Assembly: GCA_030433415.1 (NCBI GenBank)
Contig: JAUIMF010000020.1
Span: forward strand, 1-46,248
Length of the DNA: 46,248 nucleotides
From: Gammaproteobacteria bacterium
Lineage (GTDB): Bacteria; Pseudomonadota; Gammaproteobacteria; Pseudomonadales; Halieaceae
Reading direction: 5' to 3'
A program made the translations under genes and the position numbers. The notes beneath the pieces are model-generated. The model saw nothing but the letters and a program-made list of their open reading frames with translations, had not been told where the DNA came from and ran no database searches. Positions 1 through 7,758 of this stretch are shown one piece after another; position 1 is the stretch's first letter; every line of letters begins with the position of its first letter.

Positions 1-563
1 CACCGAAAGGCGTGCACCACACCGATGGGGGTCAGTAGCGCCAGGGTGATCCCGAACTTGATGTTGTCATCTTCACCAAAGGGCCCGTTGACGTACCCCT
101 CCCCCAATCCGTATCCCAGCAGGTCGCGGCCGGTGAGAAACTGCCAGAAACCGTCAGCGCCCCAGAGCAGCAGGCAACCGGCTACCACGAACCCGACAAA
201 TTCGAGCAGACGGACATCTGTGCGCCCACCTCCGGTGCACTCCCAGAACCACAGCAGCACACAACAGGACAATACATAGCGGAGACTGCCAATGGTCGTC
301 AGCAGGGACTTTTCGGAGGCCACCGCATCTGGCAGCGCCACGAGCATCGGCAGCACAAAGGCGGCGTACAACAGAAGCAATGAGCCCCAGTGCGCACTAC
401 CGCTCCAACGCGGGCGACGCCATAAACTGACAACCCCGAGGATCGACAGCAACAACATGGGGATTTCGACCATGCGCCCGAAGGGCAGAAATACCACCGC
501 GACCGCCAACAGGGCGGCCACATACGGCGGGGTGGTTGCGATGTGGGGCGTGCTCGCGTTCAT
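1..563 (-). CDS. O-antigen ligase (WaaL/Wzy-like) family protein, 3' end cut off by the window edge
   Basis: About 187 residues of the N-terminal part are present; the gene continues beyond base 1. The reverse strand from an ATG at 563 reads as a polytopic membrane protein with hydrophobic segments near residues 14-28, 34-46, 60-78, 94-106 and 121-135. A soluble stretch then contains DGFWQFLTGRDLLGYG and NGPFGEDDNIKFG, which resemble the central part of O-antigen ligase/polymerase family membrane proteins. These enzymes join or polymerise O-antigen glycan on lipid carriers at the periplasmic face of the inner membrane. It is divergent from the YrbL-like gene at 673. The precise role (ligase or polymerase) cannot be told from the N-terminus alone. 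Other reading frames here are shadows. Confidence 0.75.
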   Translation of the reverse strand, partial: MNASTPHIATTPPYVAALLAVAVVFLPFGRMVEIPMLLLSILGVVSLWRRPRWSGSAHWGSLLLLYAAFVLPMLVALPDAVASEKSLLTTIGSLRYVLSCCVLLWFWECTGGGRTDVRLLEFVGFVVAGCLLLWGADGFWQFLTGRDLLGYGLGEGYVNGPFGEDDNIKFGITLALLTPIGVVHAFR

Positions 564-672
564 GGGCGGCGCTACTATGCTCCCCGGCAGGCATTCAGTC
601 AAAACCAGGGCTTCACAGACAGGTTCATCCAGCTACGGTAAACTGCGCCTTTCGCTCTGGTTCTTTTTTCGC

Positions 673-1299
673 ATGCTCAAGCTTCGGCATACGCGGCCAC
701 TGTTCGTCGGTGGCACCCGATACTGTTTTCAGCATCCCGACCACGCCAGCCGCTGCGTCAAGGTACTTCGGCCTGACCGCACCGGTGCGGCGCGCAAACT
801 ACTGCGCCAGGATTTCAAACGTCATCTTCCGGCCCGCTTTCTCGACGATCAGCGCAAGGAAATCAATGCCTACCGCGAGCTGCTGACGCGGCCCAGTGAA
901 GCCCTGTGGCGCCATGTGCCGCGCTACCACGGTACGGAAGAAACGGACATGGGCATCGGTATTGTGACCCAGCTCATGCGCAATGACGACGGCAGCTGGC
1001 CCCAGAACCTGCAGAGCCTGTTACCGCAGGGTATGACGGAAGAATTGTCCGCAGGCATCGGCGAATTCAAGCGGGCGGTAAAGGACCTGCGCATACTCAG
1101 CCGCGACCTCCTGCCGCACAACATCATCGCCGTCCGCGAGCGGGGGTCTTACCGGGTGATGCTCGTCGACGGAATCGGTAACGCGGAGTTGATCCCCATC
1201 AGCACATGGTGGCAGTTCTTCGCCGACCGCAAGACAGACCGCAAGTTGCGACGTTTTGAACAGCGGTGCGCGCTGCTACTGCCAACACCGTCCTCCTAG
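673..1299 (+). CDS. yrbL: YrbL family protein (kinase-like fold)
   Basis: Encodes 208 residues, close to the roughly 210 of E. coli YrbL, a protein of the PhoP regulatory network with a protein-kinase-like fold and no firm biochemical role. Visible family features are the N-terminal CFQHPDHASRCVKVLR stretch (nucleotide-binding-like lysine), VPRYHGTEETDMGIG in the middle, a PHNIIAV segment at the place of the kinase catalytic loop, and LVDGIGNAELIPISTWW near the end. The frame is open upstream to 292, but that region is antisense to the O-antigen ligase gene. I therefore chose the ATG at 673; an in-frame ATG at 577 is a less likely alternative. It lies beside a surface-glycan gene, and its stop overlaps the stop of the convergent hydrolase by three bases. 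Confidence 0.85.
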   Translation: MLKLRHTRPLFVGGTRYCFQHPDHASRCVKVLRPDRTGAARKLLRQDFKRHLPARFLDDQRKEINAYRELLTRPSEALWRHVPRYHGTEETDMGIGIVTQLMRNDDGSWPQNLQSLLPQGMTEELSAGIGEFKRAVKDLRILSRDLLPHNIIAVRERGSYRVMLVDGIGNAELIPISTWWQFFADRKTDRKLRRFEQRCALLLPTPSS

Positions 1300-2207
1300 T
1301 TCGGACCCCGACAATGGGTGTCACTCCAGCTGAGTATTTCTCGGGTCAGCATGATGCGACTGGTCGAAAAGCTGTGATCGCCCGGCAATTTTAGCGAGGT
1401 GACACTGACACCCGCTTTGTCATAGGCCGCGACCACGGGATCGAACATGGTATCGGCGGGGGTGACATTGTCTCCCTCACCCACCACCATCAATACCTGA
1501 CGTCCACGTAGATCGGTCCCAAAGGCGCGCGTGTCCAGCAGCGCCATATCCGTCGTTGCCAGTTCCTCCTGCAGACCTACCCCATTGAGACCGCGCAGCA
1601 TGAACAGCGAATCCGCGTAGGCGGAAAGGCGCTGTACTGCGGGATCATTTTCGCGCGCGAGTCCCGCTTTCCAGCCACCGAGGTTCGCCGGAGCCAGTGC
1701 CATCACGCAGCGCAACGCATCGTCGCGGGCTCCCGTCGCCAGTGCGGTGTAGCCTCCCAAAGAATGGCCCAACACCGAAAGATTATCCGCATCAACGCGC
1801 AAGCGCCGAGACTGGAAGTCGTCACGCAGATAATCCAGCACCGCCAAGGCATCCTCTGGCAGATGCGAGAAACGAAACTGCCCCGTCGCACCCCACGCAC
1901 CGCGATAGTGAAAAAACAGGGTATTGAATCCAAAGCGGCGCAGTGCCTGGGCGAGATCAAGATTGCGTTCATTGCCGGGGAAGCCATGCAGTAACACTAC
2001 CGTAGGATGCGGTCCGGGCCCCGAGGCCAGATAGATGTGTGCCGGCAGGCGTTCACCGTGGCTGGGAATCTCAAGCTCAACGATGGACGCAGGGTGACTC
2101 CAGTGTTCCGGCGGGTCCTTCGTCAACACGTCGTCCACGGTATCGGCGAACGCTGAGCGTGCGCAACATACGAAAAATAGGAGCAGGTGGTGCAATCTGT
2201 ATTTCAT
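1296..2207 (-). CDS. Exported alpha/beta hydrolase
   Basis: A 303-residue alpha/beta-hydrolase-fold protein. An N-terminal signal peptide is visible (MKYRLHHLLLFFVCC followed by ARSAFADT), so the enzyme probably acts in the periplasm or outside the cell. Key features are HGFPGNERN after the first core strands (oxyanion-hole region), the nucleophile elbow GHSLGGYT, a late acidic position in GEGDNVTPADT and the catalytic histidine in GDHSFSTS. The order Ser-Asp-His is that of the dienelactone hydrolase/prolyl oligopeptidase-like superfamily. The substrate is unknown. The frame is open to 2315, but the start at 2207 gives the signal peptide directly. It is divergent from the HMG-CoA reductase gene with 119 bp between the starts, so the two may share a control region. 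Confidence 0.85.
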   Translation of the reverse strand: MKYRLHHLLLFFVCCARSAFADTVDDVLTKDPPEHWSHPASIVELEIPSHGERLPAHIYLASGPGPHPTVVLLHGFPGNERNLDLAQALRRFGFNTLFFHYRGAWGATGQFRFSHLPEDALAVLDYLRDDFQSRRLRVDADNLSVLGHSLGGYTALATGARDDALRCVMALAPANLGGWKAGLARENDPAVQRLSAYADSLFMLRGLNGVGLQEELATTDMALLDTRAFGTDLRGRQVLMVVGEGDNVTPADTMFDPVVAAYDKAGVSVTSLKLPGDHSFSTSRIMLTREILSWSDTHCRGPN

Positions 2208-2265
2208 AGGTTCGTATCCTTGTTCCCGGCCAGCCAGCGCCGTTGACAACCAAGCAGCTGACGAA

Positions 2266-2294
2266 TTGACCACAGCGCTTGCCTTGCGTAGTTT
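2266..2294 (+). promoter_or_regulatory. Candidate sigma-70 promoter for the HMG-CoA reductase gene
   Basis: TTGACC at 2266-2271 and TAGTTT at 2289-2294 are separated by 17 bases and lie 33 bases before the GTG start at 2327. The -35 box is good and the -10 box is mediocre. This is a reading by eye only. Confidence 0.35.
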
Positions 2295-2326
2295 AGCGTC
2301 CCTGATAACAGACACCGAGACCCGCC

Positions 2327-3511
2327 GTGAGCAAATCCATTCCGCGCGACAATGCCAACGATTACAGCCCCGAAATCATCGCCGAACGCCAACGGTTCAT
2401 CGAAGAAGTAACCGGCACGCAACTCGACCACACCCGGCAGTTTTCCTTCGACCCTGAAACCATGTCTGGCAACATCGAGAGCATTTTTGGCGTCGCCCAG
2501 ATTCCCATCGGGATTGCCGGGCCACTGCTGGTGAATGGCGAATACGCCCAGGGCGAATTCTACGTGCCCATGGCGACCGTCGAAGGCACGATGCTCGCCA
2601 GCTACAACCGCGGTATGAAAGTCATCCGCGAGGCGGGAGGCGTGACCACGACTGTTATCGGCCAGGCAATGCAACGCGCGCCCTGCTTTGTATTTCACAA
2701 TGCCCGGGACGCTCGCGATTTCGAACGCTGGCTGGTTGAGCACTTCCAGGAAATCAAGGCCGTCGCCGAAAGTACGACCTCGGTTGGCAAACTCGACGAA
2801 ATCGAACACTACTGCGCCCACAACTTCGTGTACACGCGCTTTGACTACAGCACCGGTGATGCTGCCGGCCAGAACATGACAAGCCGCGCGACCTTCGTCG
2901 CCTGCGAATGGATACGCGAACAATACCCGACGCTACGCCACTACCTGCTGTCGGGTAACTTCGACACTGAAAAGCGGACCTCGTCGGTCAACCTGTTGAA
3001 AAACCGCGGCAAACGGGTCACGGCAGAGATCACGATTCCCCGGGATGTGGTGGAACGCAATCTACGCATCACACCCGAAGCCATGCACTACGGGCAGGGT
3101 ATTACCACCCTCGCCTCGTTCATGACCAACTCCTCGAACAATGCCGCGCATCCCGCCAACGGCCTCGCTGCGCTGTATCTGGCGACGGGTCAGGACATCG
3201 CCAACATCGGCGAATCGAACCAGTGCACTGTTTACAACCAGGTGACGCGCGAGGGCGACTACCATTTTTCGGTCACATTGCCGGCCCTGATTGTGGCCAG
3301 CTACGGCGGCGGCACCAACCTGCCCACACAATCTGAATGCCTCAAAATCATGGGCTGCCACGGCAAGGACAAGGCGCTGAAGCTGGCAGAAATCGCCGCG
3401 GCCCTGGTGGTTGCCGGAGAACTGTCGCTCGGCGCAGCGACACGCGTGGATAAAGTGACGCGCAAAAACGAGTGGGTCGATGCCCACGAGCGCCTGGGCC
3501 GAAATCGATAG
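2327..3511 (+). CDS. Hydroxymethylglutaryl-CoA reductase, class-I-like, soluble
   Basis: A 394-residue protein that aligns by eye with the catalytic domain of class I (eukaryotic/archaeal) HMG-CoA reductases, which reduce HMG-CoA to mevalonate with NADPH. The catalytic set is present: Glu86 in ATVEGTMLAS, Lys216 in SGNFDTEKR, Asp290 in ATGQDIAN, and a C-terminal His387 followed by NR. The cofactor segment reads GDAAGQNM where class I enzymes have DAMGMNM. There is no membrane domain. The His-to-NR spacing is two residues longer than in the human or plant enzymes. The start is a GTG at 2327 and the N-terminus matches the expected helical lead-in. No other mevalonate-pathway gene lies in the window, which is unusual for a gammaproteobacterium expected to use the MEP route. 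Confidence 0.88.
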   Translation: MSKSIPRDNANDYSPEIIAERQRFIEEVTGTQLDHTRQFSFDPETMSGNIESIFGVAQIPIGIAGPLLVNGEYAQGEFYVPMATVEGTMLASYNRGMKVIREAGGVTTTVIGQAMQRAPCFVFHNARDARDFERWLVEHFQEIKAVAESTTSVGKLDEIEHYCAHNFVYTRFDYSTGDAAGQNMTSRATFVACEWIREQYPTLRHYLLSGNFDTEKRTSSVNLLKNRGKRVTAEITIPRDVVERNLRITPEAMHYGQGITTLASFMTNSSNNAAHPANGLAALYLATGQDIANIGESNQCTVYNQVTREGDYHFSVTLPALIVASYGGGTNLPTQSECLKIMGCHGKDKALKLAEIAAALVVAGELSLGAATRVDKVTRKNEWVDAHERLGRNR

Positions 3512-3519
3512 AAGAATAA

Positions 3520-3535
3520 TGTGACCTGGCTCACG
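3520..3535. promoter_or_regulatory. CRP/Vfr-like site (TGTGA-N6-TCACG)
   Basis: TGTGA at 3520-3524 and TCACG at 3531-3535 with a 6-base spacer match nine of the ten conserved positions of the CRP consensus TGTGA-N6-TCACA. It lies just after the HMG-CoA reductase stop and 80 bases before the small membrane protein gene. The same inverted repeat is followed by a run of five T, so a weak terminator for the reductase gene is an alternative. Confidence 0.3.
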
Positions 3536-3614
3536 GTTTTTGGTGTAGCCGTTGAGCCACGTCCCGCCGTGGGCGTAGCCTCAATCCAGGCCCACATCTC
3601 GCTGGAGATAGCGT

Positions 3615-4049
3615 ATGGCCCTGACCATAATAATTGTTGTTCTGTCCATTGGTGTGCTCCTGCTATTGATGCGAAGTCGTGGCAAGGACTCCAAGGCCCA
3701 AACACCCCGATCCTCGCGGTCGAGTACCAAAGAGCGCGGAAAGGCGCAGACCACCGCACAGACGCCTTCCGGCCCCTATGCCGCCGTCGCCATCAAACCC
3801 GGCAAAGCGGCCTGCGATCGTGTTCAGGAGCGCGGCAACACGCGCTATCTGAAATCAGCGGCCCCCACGTTGCCCGTACTTGGCTGCGACAGCCCCAACT
3901 GCCAATGCGGCTATGAGCACCACGATGACCGGCGCAGTGATCCCGACGGCGACCGGCGCATGGGCATCGGCCTGCAGAGCGAACTCTACGCGTCTTCAGG
4001 CAACCAGGAACGGCGCCAGCGAAGGGGCCGACGCCTGGGAGACCGCTAA
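3615..4049 (+). CDS. Small single-pass membrane protein with a C-terminal Cys/His/DRR motif
   Basis: A 144-residue protein of unknown function. Residues 1-19 form one hydrophobic segment (MALTIIIVVLSIGVLLLLM), followed by a basic, low-complexity Ser/Thr/Lys/Arg stretch to about residue 50. The C-terminal part holds LPVLGCDSPNCQCGY (Cys91, Cys96, Cys98), then EHHDDRRSDPDGDRR. The Cys-X4-Cys-X-Cys pattern next to paired histidines suggests metal binding, but that is inference. I recall similar CxC-YxHHxDRR tails in uncharacterised small proteins of Pseudomonas and relatives. A GGAGA ribosome site precedes the ATG by about 7 bases. Another frame overlapping it at 3521-3916 has no such features and is taken as a shadow. 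It is convergent with the hydroxyacid dehydrogenase gene. Confidence 0.7.
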   Translation: MALTIIIVVLSIGVLLLLMRSRGKDSKAQTPRSSRSSTKERGKAQTTAQTPSGPYAAVAIKPGKAACDRVQERGNTRYLKSAAPTLPVLGCDSPNCQCGYEHHDDRRSDPDGDRRMGIGLQSELYASSGNQERRQRRGRRLGDR

Positions 4050-4058
4050 GCCAACGAA

Positions 4059-4982
4059 TCAGTAACCCCGGTCGAAATCGATACGCCCGGCAGGTTCTTC
4101 ACCTCGCCGATAACGCGTAAGCCCGTTGAGAAACAAGGCGACAATAGCTTCGTCATTTGTAGGTGCCGCAGTGTGTGACGTGATGTGTACCCCCGTCGTG
4201 CGCCAAAGCGGATCTTCGGCGGGCAGCGGTTCCTCAGCCAGCACATCGAGGACGAGGCTAGATAGTCGACCACCACTCAGGGCTTCCAGAGCCGCGTCCA
4301 GGTCCAGCGCATTTGCTCGCCCCGCGTTGATGACGATGGCGCCAGGTGCCAGTTGCTCGAGTAACGCCTTGTCGGCAAATTGATTGGTCGCTTCGGTATC
4401 GGGCAACAGCAGCACCAGCACATCCAGCCCCCGGGCGAAATCCAGGCGTCGCGCCGCTCCAAAACAGTGTTCCACGCCGGGCACCGTGCGACCATCACCA
4501 TTGAGGCCCCGCACGCTGGCAAAGAACCCACCGCAACGCTGGGCGACCTCGCCTCCGATGCTGCCAATACCCGCAATGCCAAGATGCAGTCCAGCGAGAC
4601 CTTTATCGGGTCGGCCGTCCCAACTGGTCGCGCTGCTGTGACGAAGTACGGAGCGTTTTTCGGCAAGAACCCAGGCCAGTACATACTCGGCCATGCTCCG
4701 ACCAAAGATTCCTTTGACGCCGGTCAGCAGGTAATCCCGGCGCGGTTGCCCCACCAGAGGTGTTACGCCCGCCCACGTCGATTGCAGCCAGCGCAACGCC
4801 GAAAGCTGGTCCATAACGGCTGCCGCCAGGTCCGGCGCTCCGAGTACGACTTCTGCTTCGAGCACCTGTGCTTCGGGCTCTCCGACACCATCCCAGTAGG
4901 CAAGCAACACGTCTTCGCCCACGCGACCTCGCAGCAGTGTGCCAAGTCGTTTGGCGTTGGGGCTAACGATCGCCAGCTTCAT
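4059..4982 (-). CDS. D-2-hydroxyacid dehydrogenase (glyoxylate/hydroxypyruvate reductase type)
   Basis: A 307-residue NAD(P)-dependent oxidoreductase of the D-isomer-specific 2-hydroxyacid dehydrogenase family. The Rossmann motif is GIAGIGSIGGEVA near residue 135. The catalytic residues are visible in the expected order: Arg in INAGRANALD, Glu in LAEEPLP, and His in ITSHTAAPT near the C-terminus. The family reduces 2-keto acids such as glyoxylate, hydroxypyruvate or aromatic pyruvates to D-hydroxyacids. The substrate cannot be read from sequence. It lies 62 bp downstream of hppD on the same strand, so a role with aryl-pyruvates is possible but unproven. Confidence 0.88.
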   Translation of the reverse strand: MKLAIVSPNAKRLGTLLRGRVGEDVLLAYWDGVGEPEAQVLEAEVVLGAPDLAAAVMDQLSALRWLQSTWAGVTPLVGQPRRDYLLTGVKGIFGRSMAEYVLAWVLAEKRSVLRHSSATSWDGRPDKGLAGLHLGIAGIGSIGGEVAQRCGGFFASVRGLNGDGRTVPGVEHCFGAARRLDFARGLDVLVLLLPDTEATNQFADKALLEQLAPGAIVINAGRANALDLDAALEALSGGRLSSLVLDVLAEEPLPAEDPLWRTTGVHITSHTAAPTNDEAIVALFLNGLTRYRRGEEPAGRIDFDRGY

Positions 4983-5044
4983 GGATCACCGTTTCTGCAA
5001 CTACACGCCGCGATTAGGACCCTTTATCGCCGCCGAGTCCAGTG

Positions 5045-6127
5045 TCAGCGGGAATCCTCACTGCCCTGCAGGGTGCCACGACGCAACTGATCACGCTCCA
5101 TAGATTCAAACAGCGCCTGGAAGTTACCCTCACCAAATCCCTCATCGGCTTTGCGCTGAATGAACTCAAAGAAGATAGGACCGATGAGCGTTTCAGAAAA
5201 AATTTGCAGGAGCAGACGCACTTCGCCCTCGGTCGTGCCATCCAGCAGAATACCGCGGGACTGGAGTTCGTCGACGGGCTCGCCGTGACCCGGCAGGCGC
5301 TCATCGAGCATTTCGTAGTAGGTTTGCGGTGGTGCCGTCATAAAGGGTAAGCCCCGCGCCTTGAGTCGGTCCCAGCAGGCGAGCAGGTCGTCACAGGCAA
5401 ATGCGATATGCTGAATTCCTTCGCCGTTGTACTGCAGCAGGTATTCTTCTATCTGACCACCGGAACCGCCCTCTTCGTTGAGAGGTATGCGAATCTTGCC
5501 GTCCGGCGCAGTCATCGCCCGGGACTTGAGACCCGTGTATTCACCCTTGATATCGAAGTAGCGGATCTCGCGAAAATTGAACAGGCGCTCGTAATAGCCC
5601 GCCCAGTAGTCCATGCGTCCTCGATAGACGTTATGGGTCAGATGGTCGATGACCTTGAAGCCACACCCCTCCGGATGTCGGTCGACGCCATCAAGGTAGA
5701 CAAAGTCGATATCGTAGATCGATGAGCCCTCATCGTAACGATCAATCAGGTAAACGATCGCGCCGCCGATGCCCCGGATTGCCGGCAACTTCAGTTCCAT
5801 GGGGCCACAGGGAATGTCGATAGGCTGCGCGCCCTTCTCCAGGGCCCGAGTGTAGGCTCGCGCCGCGTCCCGCACACGAAAGGCCATGCCGCAGGCACCC
5901 GGCCCGTGCTCCTCGGCATAGTAGTACGCTGGTGATCCTGGTTCGTAGTTGATGATGAAGTTGATATCCCCCTGGCGCCACAGGTCCACCGCTTTGGTTT
6001 TGTGTGTGGCGACATGGGTAAAACCCATCATCTCAAACGTGGGTTCAAGGCTGCCGCGTGTTGTCGCAGCAAATTCCACAAACTCAAAACCGTTGAGCCC
6101 CATGGGATTATCGAACAGGTCTGCCAT
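5045..6127 (-). CDS. hppD: 4-hydroxyphenylpyruvate dioxygenase
   Basis: A 360-residue Fe(II) enzyme of the vicinal oxygen chelate fold that turns 4-hydroxyphenylpyruvate into homogentisate in tyrosine catabolism. The three metal ligands are visible: His162 in VIDHLTHNV, His240 in GIQHIAF and Glu321 in IFFEFIQRK. The C-terminal [16 protein letters not shown] is characteristic of HPPD rather than of hydroxymandelate synthase. A GGAGG ribosome site ends seven bases before the ATG at 6127; a GTG three bases further upstream is possible but too close to it. The gene is divergent from an Lrp/AsnC regulator, its likely controller. No homogentisate dioxygenase or fumarylacetoacetase gene is adjacent. 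Confidence 0.95.
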   Translation of the reverse strand: MADLFDNPMGLNGFEFVEFAATTRGSLEPTFEMMGFTHVATHKTKAVDLWRQGDINFIINYEPGSPAYYYAEEHGPGACGMAFRVRDAARAYTRALEKGAQPIDIPCGPMELKLPAIRGIGGAIVYLIDRYDEGSSIYDIDFVYLDGVDRHPEGCGFKVIDHLTHNVYRGRMDYWAGYYERLFNFREIRYFDIKGEYTGLKSRAMTAPDGKIRIPLNEEGGSGGQIEEYLLQYNGEGIQHIAFACDDLLACWDRLKARGLPFMTAPPQTYYEMLDERLPGHGEPVDELQSRGILLDGTTEGEVRLLLQIFSETLIGPIFFEFIQRKADEGFGEGNFQALFESMERDQLRRGTLQGSEDSR

Positions 6128-6202
6128 CACACCACCTCCGGTTATTGTTTATCTGCGTGAGCACCATGATAAAGGGATTCACCAGATGCAATTTGCCTTT
6201 TT

Positions 6203-6243
6203 ATTGCAATATATTTCCTCTTAACACAATATTCCGTCAATAT
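6203..6243. promoter_or_regulatory. Phased CAATAT repeats, candidate Lrp-type operator between hppD and lrp
   Basis: An AT-rich island in GC-rich surroundings contains the palindrome ATTGCAAT at 6203-6210. Three copies of CAATAT start at 6207, 6227 and 6238. The offsets of 20 and 11 bases place them on roughly the same face of the helix, which suits the multimeric binding of Lrp/AsnC proteins. The site lies between the two divergent starts, so it could serve both genes. Confidence 0.45.
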
Positions 6244-6264
6244 ATTTAGTTTATTTGAAAGATT

Positions 6265-6732
6265 ATGCCTAAATTGGACAAGCAAGAAATCGACATACTG
6301 CGCACGCTACAGCGACGGGGACGCATGTCGAATACGGAACTGGCGGAACTCATCGGGCTTTCGGAGTCGCCCTGCCTGCGCCGCGTGCGCAATCTTGAGG
6401 AACAGGGAGTCATCCAGGGCTATCGGGCGCAGCTCGACCAACGCCTCATTGGATTACAGGTGACCGCGTTTGTGCAGGTGCAACTCGCCAAGCACGACGA
6501 CGCAAAAACCCGGGCCTTTCTGGAGCGCGTGGAAGACGAGGCCCACATTGTGGAGTGCCACGCCATGAGTGGGGCCTACGACTACCTGCTGAAGGTCGTT
6601 GCCACCAGCATGGACCATTTCTCGGCCATCGCCATGGAGGGAATTCTGCGTTTTCCCGGGGTGCAGGACATTGAATCGAGCTTCAGTCTGCGCACGATCA
6701 AACAGGACGCACCACTTCCCGTCGACGGCTGA
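6265..6732 (+). CDS. Lrp/AsnC family transcriptional regulator
   Basis: A 155-residue regulator of usual family length. Residues 1-60 form the N-terminal helix-turn-helix (DKQEIDILRTLQRRGRMSN, then ELAELIGLSESPCLRRVRN). Residues 65-150 form the RAM/ACT-like ligand domain, with GAYDYLLKVVA and the closing FPGVQDIESSFSLRTIK. Such proteins bind DNA as dimers to octamers and respond to amino acids. Divergence from hppD suggests control of tyrosine or phenylalanine catabolism. The ribosome site is poor (GAAAG before the ATG), and the upstream region is unusually AT-rich. The 3' end is convergent with the ureohydrolase gene, 19 bp away. Confidence 0.92.
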   Translation: MPKLDKQEIDILRTLQRRGRMSNTELAELIGLSESPCLRRVRNLEEQGVIQGYRAQLDQRLIGLQVTAFVQVQLAKHDDAKTRAFLERVEDEAHIVECHAMSGAYDYLLKVVATSMDHFSAIAMEGILRFPGVQDIESSFSLRTIKQDAPLPVDG

Positions 6733-6751
6733 GGCATGTCCTCGTTGCCCG

Positions 6752-7705
6752 TCAGCGGCGCTTGCAACCGGGCAGACTGCAGAGCATCTCAAACAGCAGG
6801 TTGGCGGCGAGCAATGCCGTGTTGCCCGTGGTGTCGTACGGTGGGGAGACTTCCACCAGATCGGACCCGATGAGATTCAGCCCAAACAGCCCCCGAATCA
6901 CCTCTAAACCCTGAGATGCAGTGAGGCCTGCAGGCTCCGGTGTCCCGGTTCCCGGAGCCACGGAGGGATCCAGTCCGTCAATGTCGAAGCTCAGGTACAC
7001 AGGACGATCGGAACCGATCTGTGCCCGCACCTCGTCCATCAGCGGTGCCAGGGAGCGATACCAGCACTCCTCAGCCGTCACGACCCGCACGCCACGCTGG
7101 CGTGCCCAGTCAAAATCATCGGCGGCATACCCGGTCGCCCGCAGGCCGATCTGCACCATGGCGGTCGGTTCGATAAGCCCCTCTTCGATGGCGCGACGGA
7201 ATATCGTGCCATGGGTTACGGACTCGCCAAACATGTGGTCATTCATATCGGCATGGGCGTCGACGTGAACCACGGCCAGCGGGCCATGAACCCGGGCCTG
7301 GGCCCGAAGTATGGGCAGCGTGATCGTGTGGTCTCCGCCCATGGCGATGGTTTTGGCTCCCGCGGCCAACAAACCGTCAAAATGCGCTTCGATGAGCGCG
7401 ATGGACTTCTCCAGATTGTAGGTGTTCAGCGCCACATCACCGGTGTCGGCGACTTGAAAAGAGTCGAAGGGTGCCGCGCCCGTGGCCATGCCGTAGGGAC
7501 GCACGAGTACGGACTCGGCGCGAATCTGGCGCGGGCCATAACGGGACCCAGCACGATTGCTCGTACCGCAATCCAGGGGGACGCCGACCAGCGCCACGTC
7601 CAGCCCCTGGGCCGTGGCCTGCACCGGCAGGCGGAACAGACTCGCGATACCGCCAAAGCGCGGCATCTCATTGCCCGACAACGGCTGGTTGTATTCGCTG
7701 CTCAC
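6752..7705 (-). CDS. speB: Agmatinase/guanidinobutyrase family ureohydrolase
   Basis: A 317-residue manganese ureohydrolase that splits urea from a guanidino compound. The metal motifs are GGDHTIT, DAHADMND and SFDIDGLDP. The N-terminal NQPLSGNEMPRFGGIA and the VEVSPPYDTTGNT segment look more like Pseudomonas guanidinobutyrase (GbuA), as I remember it, than classical agmatinase. The substrate could thus be 4-guanidinobutyrate rather than agmatine. A GTG at 7705 is chosen because GAGGAG stands seven bases upstream and the N-terminus matches the family; a longer frame to 7792 would overlap glpK. It is the third gene after the aldehyde dehydrogenase and glycerol kinase, 53 bp downstream of glpK. 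Confidence 0.88.
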   Translation of the reverse strand: MSSEYNQPLSGNEMPRFGGIASLFRLPVQATAQGLDVALVGVPLDCGTSNRAGSRYGPRQIRAESVLVRPYGMATGAAPFDSFQVADTGDVALNTYNLEKSIALIEAHFDGLLAAGAKTIAMGGDHTITLPILRAQARVHGPLAVVHVDAHADMNDHMFGESVTHGTIFRRAIEEGLIEPTAMVQIGLRATGYAADDFDWARQRGVRVVTAEECWYRSLAPLMDEVRAQIGSDRPVYLSFDIDGLDPSVAPGTGTPEPAGLTASQGLEVIRGLFGLNLIGSDLVEVSPPYDTTGNTALLAANLLFEMLCSLPGCKRR

Positions 7706-7758
7706 ACTTTGCTCCTCACCCGGCGCTTCTGCGTCGGCACTGGTCTGCTGATCGGAAA

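Noticed and set aside
292-672. N-terminal extension of the YrbL-like gene
   Set aside because: The frame is open, but this stretch is antisense to the O-antigen ligase gene and would give 127 extra residues absent from YrbL.
3553-3585. Interrupted stem TTGAG-CCACG / CGTGG-CTCAA after the HMG-CoA reductase gene
   Set aside because: The arms are split by a seven-base bulge and no T tract follows, so I do not call it a terminator.
3521-3916. A 131-codon plus-strand frame overlapping the small membrane protein
   Set aside because: It has no hydrophobic segment or motif, whereas the frame at 3615 has a membrane helix and a structured Cys/His tail.
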